Positions 26,796 to 35,765 of a DNA stretch of 64,000 bases are shown here, piece by piece. The first letter of the stretch is position 1; each line of letters starts with the position of its first letter. The notes beneath the pieces were generated by a model, which was not told the DNA's origin, did no database searches, and saw only the letters and a program-made list of their open reading frames with translations. Origin of the DNA: Colwellia psychrerythraea 34H (GTDB lineage: Bacteria > Pseudomonadota > Gammaproteobacteria > Enterobacterales > Alteromonadaceae); assembly GCF_000012325.1 (NCBI RefSeq), contig NC_003910.7, positions 1,736,001 to 1,800,000 of the forward strand. The letters are read 5' to 3'. Made by a program: the position numbers and the translations under genes.

Positions 26796-28753
26796 CAGTC
26801 AGCCTCTTGATGTTTGGTTGCTGTGGCTGAATTTACTTTTGCTTTAGCTTTATGTGTTTGGCTGGTAATGACTCTATCACCGAAATACTGATCCATCACT
26901 TGCCTTGCTACAGGCCCTGCATTGGTTCCACCACCACCTTTAGCTACATTTTCAATGGCAACGGCAATAACAATTTCAGGTTTATCAAAAGGTGCAAAAG
27001 CTATAAACATAGCGTTATCGCGTTTATTTTCCGAAGTGGTTTTTGCATCATATTTTTCATTTTGTTTTATGCGTGCAACCTGCGCTGAACCGGTTTTACC
27101 TGATGCATCATAGGTAGACCCTTTAAATGGCTTATATGCGGTAGCACCAAATTTTTGTACGGTATTATGCATAGCATGTAACACAACATCCCAATTTTTA
27201 TCATCTTTAAGCTTTAATGGCGCACGTGGTTCATAGATTGTTGGCGTAATTTGGTGATAAGCGTTACCACTACTCTCAATGATCAATTCACTATTGGCTT
27301 TTAATAAATGTGGCACCTTGCGCTCACCATGATTTACCAAGGTGGTTAGCGCTTGGGTTAATTGTAGTGGTGTAACCGTCCAGTAACTCTGGCCAATACC
27401 AACAGAAAGCGTTTCGCCTGTGTACCAAGACTTATTGTATCGTTCACGCTTCCAAGCAACGCTCGGCATTATAGCTTTACTTTCTTCGTGGATATCGATG
27501 CCGGTATAGTCACCAAAGCCAAACCTTTCCATCATATTACTGATTTTAGTGATGCCTAATTTAAAGGCCAAATCATAAAAATAGATATTACAGGACTGCT
27601 CTATAGCCTTGGTTAAGTTAACCATGCCATGTCCCCAAGGCTTCCAATCTCGGTATTTATTAGGCAAGCCATCTAGTTGATACCAACCAGGATCGTAAAT
27701 TTCGGTAGTTGGCGTAACAACATTTTCTTCTAAACCTGTTAACGCGAGAAAAGGTTTAACGGTAGAGGCTGGAGGATAGCCTTGCACACTTCTATTTATT
27801 AGAGGTAAATCTTTTGATTCAAGTAATTTTTTATAATTTTTACTACTGATACCGTGCACAAATAAGTTACCGTCGTAGCTTGGGTTGGAATACATGGCTA
27901 AAATTCCACCTGTACGAGGATCCATTGCTACAATTGCGCCGCGCTTACCTGATAAAGCACGTTTAGCAATCATTTGTAATTCAATATCTAAGGTTAGTGT
28001 GAGGTCTTTACCTGGCACTGGCGGAGTATAATTGAGGGTACGAATTATTCTGCCTTGGTTATTTATCTCAACCTCTTGATGGCCAATGGTGCCATGAAGC
28101 ATATCTTCATAGTATCTTTCGATGCCTAGTCTACCAATGCCATAAGTCGCAGCATAATTTTCAGATTTACCTTCTCGTTCTAATTTATTAGCATCTTTTC
28201 TGTTTATGCGAGCAACATAACCTAGGTTATGCGTGGTTAAGTCGGAAAAAGGGTAATAGCGCTTTAAGCGAGCGCTTACAAAAACACCAGGGAACTTATG
28301 CTGATTAACTGAAAATAATGCAACTTGTTGATCACTTAAACGCGAGTGTAATTCTACCGGTTTAAAACGACGTTTACTTTTCATGGATTTGAAAAATTTA
28401 GCTTGTCTTTCCGGACTAATACTGAGTAACAGACTGACTTGCTCAATGCTGGCTTTAATATCATCAACATCTTCAGCGATGACTTCTAAACTATATACCG
28501 GTTTATTGTCGGCGAGTAAGACACCATTTCTGTCATAAATTAAACCGCGATTTGGCGCAACAGGCAGTAACTTAATTCGATTAGAGTTGGAGCGTGTTTG
28601 ATATTTTTCGAAAGATTCAACTTGTAAGTTAAATACATTGCCAAAAAGCACTAATATGACCAGCACAACGCCAGCAAAAGCGATGAAGGTACGTCGAGCA
28701 AATAAATTTGCTTCAGCGGATTGATTTCGAATAACAATGCGACGTGGAGACAT
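26795..28753 (-). CDS. mrdA: penicillin-binding protein 2
   Basis: 652 aa. Class B transpeptidase that crosslinks side-wall peptidoglycan with RodA. One N-terminal membrane segment (about 24-46) precedes the pedestal domain (RGLIYDRNGVLLADNKPVYS). The transpeptidase domain shows PPASTVKP with the catalytic Ser, SCN in EQSCNIYFYD, and KTGSAQ. Length is normal for gammaproteobacterial PBP2. The partner RodA gene follows directly. About 60 bases separate the start from the rlmH gene. Confidence 0.96.
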   Translation of the reverse strand: MSPRRIVIRNQSAEANLFARRTFIAFAGVVLVILVLFGNVFNLQVESFEKYQTRSNSNRIKLLPVAPNRGLIYDRNGVLLADNKPVYSLEVIAEDVDDIKASIEQVSLLLSISPERQAKFFKSMKSKRRFKPVELHSRLSDQQVALFSVNQHKFPGVFVSARLKRYYPFSDLTTHNLGYVARINRKDANKLEREGKSENYAATYGIGRLGIERYYEDMLHGTIGHQEVEINNQGRIIRTLNYTPPVPGKDLTLTLDIELQMIAKRALSGKRGAIVAMDPRTGGILAMYSNPSYDGNLFVHGISSKNYKKLLESKDLPLINRSVQGYPPASTVKPFLALTGLEENVVTPTTEIYDPGWYQLDGLPNKYRDWKPWGHGMVNLTKAIEQSCNIYFYDLAFKLGITKISNMMERFGFGDYTGIDIHEESKAIMPSVAWKRERYNKSWYTGETLSVGIGQSYWTVTPLQLTQALTTLVNHGERKVPHLLKANSELIIESSGNAYHQITPTIYEPRAPLKLKDDKNWDVVLHAMHNTVQKFGATAYKPFKGSTYDASGKTGSAQVARIKQNEKYDAKTTSENKRDNAMFIAFAPFDKPEIVIAVAIENVAKGGGGTNAGPVARQVMDQYFGDRVITSQTHKAKAKVNSATATKHQEAD

Positions 28754-28812
28754 TAGCGCACTCTATTAAAAATATTTACTAAAAGTATGGCTAAGGTAGT
28801 CATTAACAAAAG

Positions 28813-29283
28813 CTATTCTCTATGATAAGGGTGGTTAGTGTTTACGCTCCAAGCACGATACAAGCTCTCAGCTATGAGTATTCGAACCATTGGATGAGGT
28901 AGCGTAAGTGCTGATAATGACCACTTTTGCTCTGAAGCTTTAATACAAGCGGGCGCTAAACCTTCGGGTCCACCTACAAGTAATGCGACATCTCTGCCAT
29001 CAAGTTGCCACTGTTCAAGCTGTTTGGCAAGTTTTGGTGTTGTCCAGGATTGCCCTTCAACTTCAAGGGTAACTATACGATTTCCCTTAGGAATTGCAGC
29101 AAGTAATAACTCACCTTCTTTAGCGAGTATACGGCTGATGTCAGCATTTTTACCACGTTTTCCTGCAGGAATTTCAACTAAGTTAAAACTTAAATCGCGA
29201 GGGAAACGACGGCTGTATTCTGCAAACCCTTGGCTAACCCATGCAGGCATTTTACTACCAACGGCATATAAAGTGAGTTTCAT
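28813..29283 (-). CDS. rlmH: 23S rRNA (pseudouridine1915-N3)-methyltransferase
   Basis: 156 aa, the standard size. A SPOUT-fold dimeric enzyme methylating pseudouridine 1915 in helix 69 of 23S rRNA. The knot region is visible as [12 protein letters not shown] (about 102-113), followed by [20 protein letters not shown]. The C-terminus [15 protein letters not shown] carries the conserved Tyr-His end needed for activity. It sits between rsfS and mrdA, as in E. coli. Confidence 0.97.
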   Translation of the reverse strand: MKLTLYAVGSKMPAWVSQGFAEYSRRFPRDLSFNLVEIPAGKRGKNADISRILAKEGELLLAAIPKGNRIVTLEVEGQSWTTPKLAKQLEQWQLDGRDVALLVGGPEGLAPACIKASEQKWSLSALTLPHPMVRILIAESLYRAWSVNTNHPYHRE

Positions 29284-29493
29284 AAATCTATGTGGACTAT
29301 TAGGTTTATTATCATGAAAGGTTTTTGAGCTACTTAGCCGATTGAAATAAGTCGATTTAAGTAACTAGGTTGAAGTTGACTAGATCGAAATTTTGATAAA
29401 ATAACGAGAGCAGGGGCTATAGAAGAGTAATCGTCTATTTAGATTTACACCGCACTACACTCGTTTTATTATTAAACAATGTTAACAAGTAAC

Positions 29494-29814
29494 TTATTCA
29501 GCCCAAAGCTGCTCAAGGTTATACTTATCACGTTGTTCGTCAGTCATTACATGAACGATGATATCGGCTAAGTCGACTAATGCCCATTCACCAACATCGT
29601 TACCTTCCATGCCACGTGGTTCAGTACCTTGAGCACGACACTCCATAGCAACTGATTGGGCAATAGATTTTACATGACGGTTTGAATTACCTGAACAAAT
29701 AATCATGTAATCAGCAAAGCTTGCTTTGTCGCTAATATTAAGAGCGATGATATCTCTGCCTTTCATGTCTTCAAGTTTTTCTATGACAAATGCTTTAAGT
29801 TGTTCAGTTTGCAA
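29494..29814 (-). CDS. rsfS: ribosomal silencing factor RsfS
   Basis: 106 aa. Binds L14 (uL14) on the large subunit and blocks subunit joining when nutrients run low. The core FADYMIICSGNSNRHVKSIA and the block GNDVGEWALVDLADIIVHV match the family closely, with the usual WALVDLGDIVVH variant here reading WALVDLADIIVH. It lies between nadD and rlmH in the conserved order, about 95 bases after nadD and 210 before rlmH. Confidence 0.96.
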   Translation of the reverse strand: MQTEQLKAFVIEKLEDMKGRDIIALNISDKASFADYMIICSGNSNRHVKSIAQSVAMECRAQGTEPRGMEGNDVGEWALVDLADIIVHVMTDEQRDKYNLEQLWAE

Positions 29815-29908
29815 GGTGTTATTCCTATCGTTAATCGTAACTTTTGATGTGCTCTTTATCGAGCGACTATAAATAATAGTGCGATATTAACACTTTTTGC
29901 GCGCAGGG

Positions 29909-30619
29909 TTAACGGTAAAGATTATTTTTGTTAATAAATTCTGAAATTGAAGGGAGTAATTGATGATTACAACTTTGTTTTTGCACCAATTCTTGACGAA
30001 TATGTGTTGATGAAATATCAAAAAAACATTTATGGACAAAATATATCTTACCTGATTCATGTTGCATTAATTCAGTCATGTCAGTTGTTTGATGATTATT
30101 CAGTAATGCCTTTGTTTCATCATTTAATCGTTCAACAGGATAATTTGGTCGAGTATTAACGACCAGATGACATAAGGACAAAATTTCTTGATATCGATGC
30201 CAATGAGTAAATGACATCAGAGAATCCATGCCAATAATAAAATATAAAGGCTGATTAGGATATTGCTGTTTCAGTTCATTGAGCGTATCTACCGTGTAAG
30301 AGTGTCCCGAACGCTTTAATTCTCGTTGGTCACAGGTAAATAATGTACTATCTTCACAAACAATCTCAACCATAGCTGCACGTTGCTCGGCACTTGCGTG
30401 GGGGACTAAGTCAGGTGAGATTTTATGGGGTGGAATGTGTGCCGGTATTAATAGTACTTTTTGTAAATCGAGCTCATTGGCAACGGCTTGAGCTGATCGA
30501 GTATGGGCTAAGTGAATAGGATCAAAGGTTCCACCTAAAATGCCAATACCTTTATCTAGGCCAAGTTTGTCTGAATTGTTTTCTTTACTTTTATTAGCCA
30601 TTTTTCGATTCGTCATCAT
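29909..30619 (-). CDS. nadD: nicotinate-nucleotide adenylyltransferase
   Basis: 236 aa, with an N-terminal extension of about 24 residues compared with E. coli; the start could also be the ATG at 30601. It joins nicotinate mononucleotide to AMP in NAD synthesis. The nucleotidyltransferase motif GGTFDPIHLAH (about 29-39) and the C-terminal ISSTHIRQ (consensus ISSTxxR) are intact. FIIGMDSLMSFTHWHRYQEI is the substrate-binding block. nadA, for an earlier step in the same pathway, lies about 18 kb away on the plus strand. Confidence 0.95.
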   Translation of the reverse strand: MMTNRKMANKSKENNSDKLGLDKGIGILGGTFDPIHLAHTRSAQAVANELDLQKVLLIPAHIPPHKISPDLVPHASAEQRAAMVEIVCEDSTLFTCDQRELKRSGHSYTVDTLNELKQQYPNQPLYFIIGMDSLMSFTHWHRYQEILSLCHLVVNTRPNYPVERLNDETKALLNNHQTTDMTELMQHESGKIYFVHKCFFDISSTHIRQELVQKQSCNHQLLPSISEFINKNNLYR

Positions 30620-30653
30620 CTCTTTAGCTATATCTGCATTTTATATTGTGGCA

Positions 30654-31718
30654 TTAGCCATAATTAAGACTAAAGGCTGCTGTTTTTTCACCGTGATACA
30701 AGGTGATGCACAAATCAGCTAATAGAATAAAAATATTAAACTCGCTGCTGGTTTTACTTAATAAGTCTATATCAGCAATACGCATCATGGCTCGCTTTAC
30801 GTTATCAAGTTTGATGTGAGTTAAGGCATGTTGGTACAAAGGTTTACGTTTATCCCATATACGGTATTGTTTATAAATATTAGCAATACTTTCACCTTGG
30901 GCTAACTGATTTAACATGGCGTATAACTGGTTTATCTCTTTATGGAACACCCAAATCAGTTGCGCGGGCGCCATGCCTTCTTGCTGCAGTTGATCGAGCA
31001 TAGTGATACATTTAGCACAATCACCACGCAATAAAACTTCGATGACCTGAAAAGGATTAAACTTCGCTTGTTTAATGATTAACTGCTCTGCTTGTTCAAC
31101 ACTAATTGTTTGTGAACCAAAGAGTAACACCAGTTTATCTAGCTCTTGGGCAAGGGCAAGTAAATTACCTTCAAACAGTTCAATAAGTAGCGCGTTTAAT
31201 TCGGGAGAGATGTTAAGTTTCAACTGTCTGGCTTGATTATTCAACCATTGAGGCATGAGCTTTAGCTCGATATCATACAAGGGTAAATAACAGCCTAATT
31301 GGGTTAGACTTTTAAACCATTTTCTATTTGCACTAGCTGCATCAAGTTTTGCGCCATGGAATATAAAAATAACATCCTGTGGAACATGACCGCTATTAAT
31401 GTCTTGCGTTAAGCGCTCAGCCAAAGCGAGTAAAGCCTTGTTTCCTGCATCGCCAACTTTTACCGTTGTTAACTCTACTTCAATGATACGTTGGCTGGCA
31501 AAAAGGCTTAGTGATTGATATTCATCAAGCAACTGCTGCCAATCAAAAGCAGTATCACTACTAAAACGAATGATCTCACTAAATCCTTGGCTTTTAGCAT
31601 TATTTTTAATAGCAGCTAAGCTGTTATCTTTTTGCCATGGCTCATCACCAAAAACCAACCACACAGGTTTAAAACCCTGTCGTAGCGTATTGTCTAGTTG
31701 GTTATGGTAAATTTTCAT
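30654..31718 (-). CDS. holA: DNA polymerase III subunit delta
   Basis: 354 aa. Clamp-loader subunit that opens the beta sliding clamp. Family features are the N-terminal MKIYHNQLDNTLRQGFKPVWLVFG with GDEPW, the sensor-like FIFHGAKLDAASANRKWF (about 116-133), and the helical C-terminal domain with the segment QAKFNPFQVIEVLLRGD. It lacks a Walker A motif, as delta normally does. It lies between lptE and nadD in the standard order. Confidence 0.95.
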   Translation of the reverse strand: MKIYHNQLDNTLRQGFKPVWLVFGDEPWQKDNSLAAIKNNAKSQGFSEIIRFSSDTAFDWQQLLDEYQSLSLFASQRIIEVELTTVKVGDAGNKALLALAERLTQDINSGHVPQDVIFIFHGAKLDAASANRKWFKSLTQLGCYLPLYDIELKLMPQWLNNQARQLKLNISPELNALLIELFEGNLLALAQELDKLVLLFGSQTISVEQAEQLIIKQAKFNPFQVIEVLLRGDCAKCITMLDQLQQEGMAPAQLIWVFHKEINQLYAMLNQLAQGESIANIYKQYRIWDKRKPLYQHALTHIKLDNVKRAMMRIADIDLLSKTSSEFNIFILLADLCITLYHGEKTAAFSLNYG

Positions 31719-31799
31719 GAAGGCCTTTGTTATCTATAATAACTTGCTATAAATTTTTTACAGTGAGTTGTAAAACTAATCAAAATTTAATGACTTTAA

Positions 31800-32303
31800 C
31801 TAGCGTTGAATTCTTGCCAAATCACGTAATATTTTATCGGCAGCCGATGTTCTCATTTCACTTAACAATAAAGATAACTCTCGGCTTTTTGCTAGAGCGA
31901 TATTAGGATCATCTTGATAATCGCGATAAAGTTCAAAGCGAAAATCTCTCGCATCTTCACCAGTAAAACGGACCTGATAATGCACTGAATAGATCAGTTC
32001 ATACTCTGCTACTTGACCATTAGAAAATAACGATAACGTTCGTCTATCTAATTTATCAGAAAGAATACGCAATTCAGGAACGTCAGCTTTTGAATGCTTT
32101 AATACGTTAACTTGGTTGCGTGTTAAATTGAGTTTAACTAGGCGCGTTAACTCTCCATGAATATCACTTGAGCTAACATAAAGCGTTTGTAAGTCATCAT
32201 CGAGCAAGTAATCACCACGTAGTTGAAAACCACAAGCGGACAATAAGCTTGTGGTCAACAATGCGATAATTAAGCTTTTAATGACAAGGCTTAATTTATA
32301 CAT
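31800..32303 (-). CDS. lptE: LPS-assembly lipoprotein LptE
   Basis: 167 aa. An outer-membrane lipoprotein that plugs the LptD barrel and helps insert lipopolysaccharide. The lipobox LLSACGF (Cys near residue 24) is followed by QLRGDYLL, the conserved start of mature LptE. The remainder has the alternating pattern of a small alpha/beta protein with DKLDRRTLSLFSNGQVAEYEL. The gene follows leuS by 30 bases and is probably co-transcribed with it. Confidence 0.94.
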   Translation of the reverse strand: MYKLSLVIKSLIIALLTTSLLSACGFQLRGDYLLDDDLQTLYVSSSDIHGELTRLVKLNLTRNQVNVLKHSKADVPELRILSDKLDRRTLSLFSNGQVAEYELIYSVHYQVRFTGEDARDFRFELYRDYQDDPNIALAKSRELSLLLSEMRTSAADKILRDLARIQR

Positions 32304-32333
32304 TTATCTATAACCTGTTAGTTGCTGCATACG

Positions 32334-34925
32334 TTAGTTGGCGACAATATTAAGTAATTTACCTGGAATATAAATAACTTTGCGTATGGTGTTACCATCA
32401 GTAAATTTCAAAACGCTTTCATCATTTAAGCCAAGTGCCTCAACATCTTCTTTACTCGCATCGGCGGCAACAGTTATTTTTGCACGTACCTTGCCGTTAA
32501 CTTGTACAATGATAAGTTTTTCATCTTCAACTAAAGCACTATTGTCGACGACAGGCCAGCTAGCATCTTCAACATTCTCATCACTACCGCCAACTAATTG
32601 CCATAAATGGTGACATAGATGTGGGGTAATTGGCGTTAACATTAATACCACTGCGCGAACAGCTTCTTGCATTACCGCTTTATCTTCATCACTGTTTACT
32701 TTAGCTTTGCCCAAATGATTCATTAACTCCATAATGGCAGCAATGGCGGTATTGAAAGTATTGCGACGACCTATATCGTCGGTCACTTTCGCAATGGTCT
32801 TATGTAACTCACGACGCAGCTTTTTATGATCAGCGTTTAATGTTAACTCAGCAATATCGACCACGGCAGAGTTATTGGTACTTTCAACAAATTCATGCGC
32901 TAATTTATAAACACGTTTCACAAAACGATGTGCGCCTTCAACACCGGCATCAGACCATTCTAAGGTTTGCTCTGGTGGTGAAGTGAACATGATAAATAAA
33001 CGTACCGTATCAGCACCGTATTTCTCGATAACTTCTTGTGGGTCAATACCGTTGTTTTTCGATTTAGACATTTTGCTCATACCTGCAGATAACACAGGTT
33101 GGCCGTCAATTTTACTAATGGATGAAGTTATTTGACCTTTTTCGTCACGCTCAACTTCAACATCCGTTGGTGCAATCCACTCTTGTGCGCCGTTGTCAGC
33201 TTCACGATAGTAGGTTTCAGCTAACACCATGCCTTGACATAAAAGCTTTTTAAACGGTTCGTCACATTTAACTAAACCGACATCTCGCAATAACTTATGG
33301 AAGAAGCGAGAGTATAATAAATGTAGGATTGCATGTTCGATACCACCAATATATTGATCTACTGGCAACCAGTAGTTTGCTTTGGCAGGATCAATCATTT
33401 GGGTGTCGTCATTTGGTGAACAATAACGTGCGTAATACCAAGAAGACTCCATGAAGGTATCAAAGGTATCGGTTTCACGAAGGGCTTCTTCACCGTTATA
33501 AAGGGTTTTTGCCCATTCTGGATCTGCTTTAATCGGTGAAGTGGTGCCATTCATTACCACATCTTCTGGCAATACTACCGGTAATTCATTTGTCGGTACG
33601 GGTACTGACTCACCATTGGCAAGGTTAATCATTGGAATTGGCGTACCCCAATAACGTTGACGAGAAACACCCCAATCACGTAAGCGGTAGTTAGTCGTCG
33701 TTTTACCTTTGTTTTCGCTGATTAACTTGTCGCTGATGGCTTTAAACGCTTCTTCAAAATCTAAGCCATCAAATTCACCAGAATTGATTAAGGTAGATTT
33801 TTCAGTGATAGCAGCCTTGTTAATATCATCAGCCTCTTGCCCAGCAATAACTTGCTCAATAGCCAAACCATATTTAAGCGCAAATTCATAATCGCGTTGA
33901 TCATGTCCTGGTACAGACATTACAGCACCTGAGCCATAATCCATTAGCACAAAGTTAGCGGCCCAAACGGGCACTAATTTACCGGTAAGCGGGTGAATGG
34001 CTTTAAGACCGGTATCAACACCTTTCTTTTCCATTGCAGCCATATCAGCTTCAGTGGTTTTACTGTTTTTACATTCATCAATAAAAGCAGCTAAATCTGC
34101 ATTATCCACGGCGGCAGCTACTGCTAAAGGATGCTGAGCGGCAAGCGCAACATAAGTAACACCCATTAACGTATCAGGTCGAGTGGTGTAAATATCAAAG
34201 CTTTCAGTCGAGTCAGCAACGGCAAAAGTCATCTCAACACCTTGAGAGCGACCAATCCAATTACGTTGCATGGTTTTTACTTGCTCAGGCCATTCGGTTA
34301 ATTGATCTAAATCATCAAGTAATTCTTCGGCGTAATCAGTGATTTTAATAAACCATTGTGGAATTTGTTTACGCTCAACTAGAGCACCTGAACGCCAGCC
34401 TCTACCGTCAATCACTTGTTCGTTTGCAAGTACAGTTTGATCGACTGGATCCCAGTTTACCGTGGCATTTTTCTTATACACTAAACCTTTTTCGAAAAGC
34501 TGGGTAAAGAACCACTGTTCCCAGCGATAGTAATCAGGTTTACAGGTAGCTAACTCACGGCCCCAGTCATAACCAAAACCTAGTGATTGTAATTGATTAC
34601 GCATGTAGTCAATATTTTCATAGGTCCATTTCCCTGGCGCTGTTTTGTTTTTAATCGCAGCATTTTCAGCGGGTAAACCAAAAGCATCCCAACCCATTGG
34701 TTGCATGACATTTTTGCCTTGCATACGTTGGTAGCGAGAAATAACATCACCTAAGCTGTAATTACGTACATGACCCATGTGCAATCGACCACTTGGGTAA
34801 GGGAACATAGCTAAGCAGTAAAATTTTTCTTTGTCTGGGTTTTCAATAGCTTGAAAAGTGTTGTTATCAGTCCAAAATTTTTGTACTGTTGCTTCAATCG
34901 CTTGGGGATTATAAATGGCTTCCAT
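32334..34925 (-). CDS. leuS: leucine-tRNA ligase
   Basis: 863 aa from the ATG at 34925 ([18 protein letters not shown]), the family's usual N-terminus; an in-frame ATG 18 codons upstream is less likely. Class I synthetase with HMGH in [14 protein letters not shown] and KMSKS in [15 protein letters not shown]. The editing (CP1) domain is present, with [16 protein letters not shown]. The anticodon and C-terminal domains complete normal length. It begins the leuS-lptE-holA-nadD-rsfS-rlmH-mrdA-rodA-rlpA-dacA run, with only small gaps to lptE and holA. Confidence 0.97.
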   Translation of the reverse strand: MEAIYNPQAIEATVQKFWTDNNTFQAIENPDKEKFYCLAMFPYPSGRLHMGHVRNYSLGDVISRYQRMQGKNVMQPMGWDAFGLPAENAAIKNKTAPGKWTYENIDYMRNQLQSLGFGYDWGRELATCKPDYYRWEQWFFTQLFEKGLVYKKNATVNWDPVDQTVLANEQVIDGRGWRSGALVERKQIPQWFIKITDYAEELLDDLDQLTEWPEQVKTMQRNWIGRSQGVEMTFAVADSTESFDIYTTRPDTLMGVTYVALAAQHPLAVAAAVDNADLAAFIDECKNSKTTEADMAAMEKKGVDTGLKAIHPLTGKLVPVWAANFVLMDYGSGAVMSVPGHDQRDYEFALKYGLAIEQVIAGQEADDINKAAITEKSTLINSGEFDGLDFEEAFKAISDKLISENKGKTTTNYRLRDWGVSRQRYWGTPIPMINLANGESVPVPTNELPVVLPEDVVMNGTTSPIKADPEWAKTLYNGEEALRETDTFDTFMESSWYYARYCSPNDDTQMIDPAKANYWLPVDQYIGGIEHAILHLLYSRFFHKLLRDVGLVKCDEPFKKLLCQGMVLAETYYREADNGAQEWIAPTDVEVERDEKGQITSSISKIDGQPVLSAGMSKMSKSKNNGIDPQEVIEKYGADTVRLFIMFTSPPEQTLEWSDAGVEGAHRFVKRVYKLAHEFVESTNNSAVVDIAELTLNADHKKLRRELHKTIAKVTDDIGRRNTFNTAIAAIMELMNHLGKAKVNSDEDKAVMQEAVRAVVLMLTPITPHLCHHLWQLVGGSDENVEDASWPVVDNSALVEDEKLIIVQVNGKVRAKITVAADASKEDVEALGLNDESVLKFTDGNTIRKVIYIPGKLLNIVAN

Positions 34926-35131
34926 TAAGACTTTCTCTAATGCTTTTAAGATGTTACCGAATTGCCTGCTATGCGACATAAAATTGCATAAACTGCGGTC
35001 AAATCGATGTTAGATTATCGCTGTAGAATACCTTATATAACTGGGTAACAACAAGCATAATTAAGCGTAAACTATAACTTTTCCTATACTTGAACCTATA
35101 GTTAAAGTAATACTCTTAAGGGAGAATACTA

Positions 35132-35617
35132 ATGTCACAACAAAATGATTACTTTGCCGATATTTATCAAAAGCTGAACGACTGGTTGGTCGAGATAAAA
35201 GTTGAGCAAAAGCCACATATTGACGAGTTTATCAAGCAGGCTAAGTTATATGCGGGTGCTGCTGAAACAATGTCAGAAGAAAAACTGCAACAATTTACCG
35301 ATAACTTAAAGTATGATTTACATGACTTTTATCAATTAAATCGAGCACAAGCCAAAAATTCGGTCTATTTAGGTTTATTAAATGAAACATTATGGGATAA
35401 CCTCGCTCAATTAACCGATAAATCCCAAGTAGAATGGGCCGAGCTTGTTGATGACTTTAATCATGACGGTTTATACAAAAGTGGTGATTTCATTGGTTTT
35501 GGTGAGCTGCAATGTGAACAATGTGATGAAAAAACAACAATTATGCATTTTAGTGAAATTAGTGACTGTGTTCATTGTGGTTCAAAAGAGTTTGTTCGCC
35601 TCCCTCTCAAACCTTAA
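35132..35617 (+). CDS. ybeL: zinc-ribbon protein, YbeL type (DUF1451)
   Basis: 161 aa. The N-terminal two-thirds are helical and acidic (WVEI-like start, ETLWDNLAQLTDKSQVEWAELVDDFNHDG). The C-terminal zinc ribbon has two Cys pairs, CEQCDEK (about 128-134) and CVHCGSK (about 149-155). The architecture and the block HDGLYKSGDFIGFGELQC match E. coli YbeL, which is also next to leuS. GGGAG precedes the ATG. The function is unknown. Confidence 0.88.
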   Translation: MSQQNDYFADIYQKLNDWLVEIKVEQKPHIDEFIKQAKLYAGAAETMSEEKLQQFTDNLKYDLHDFYQLNRAQAKNSVYLGLLNETLWDNLAQLTDKSQVEWAELVDDFNHDGLYKSGDFIGFGELQCEQCDEKTTIMHFSEISDCVHCGSKEFVRLPLKP

Positions 35618-35765
35618 CTTTACAATTACTTGTTAGCATAAATGTTAGCAAGTACACTAGCGCCAAAATTTCGATGCGCATATTTAGAAATGTTAATTTC
35701 GATATGCTAAGTTCGATTCTTTCATTATTAGGAGCGTGACTCATAACGCTCTTTAAAGGATTTAT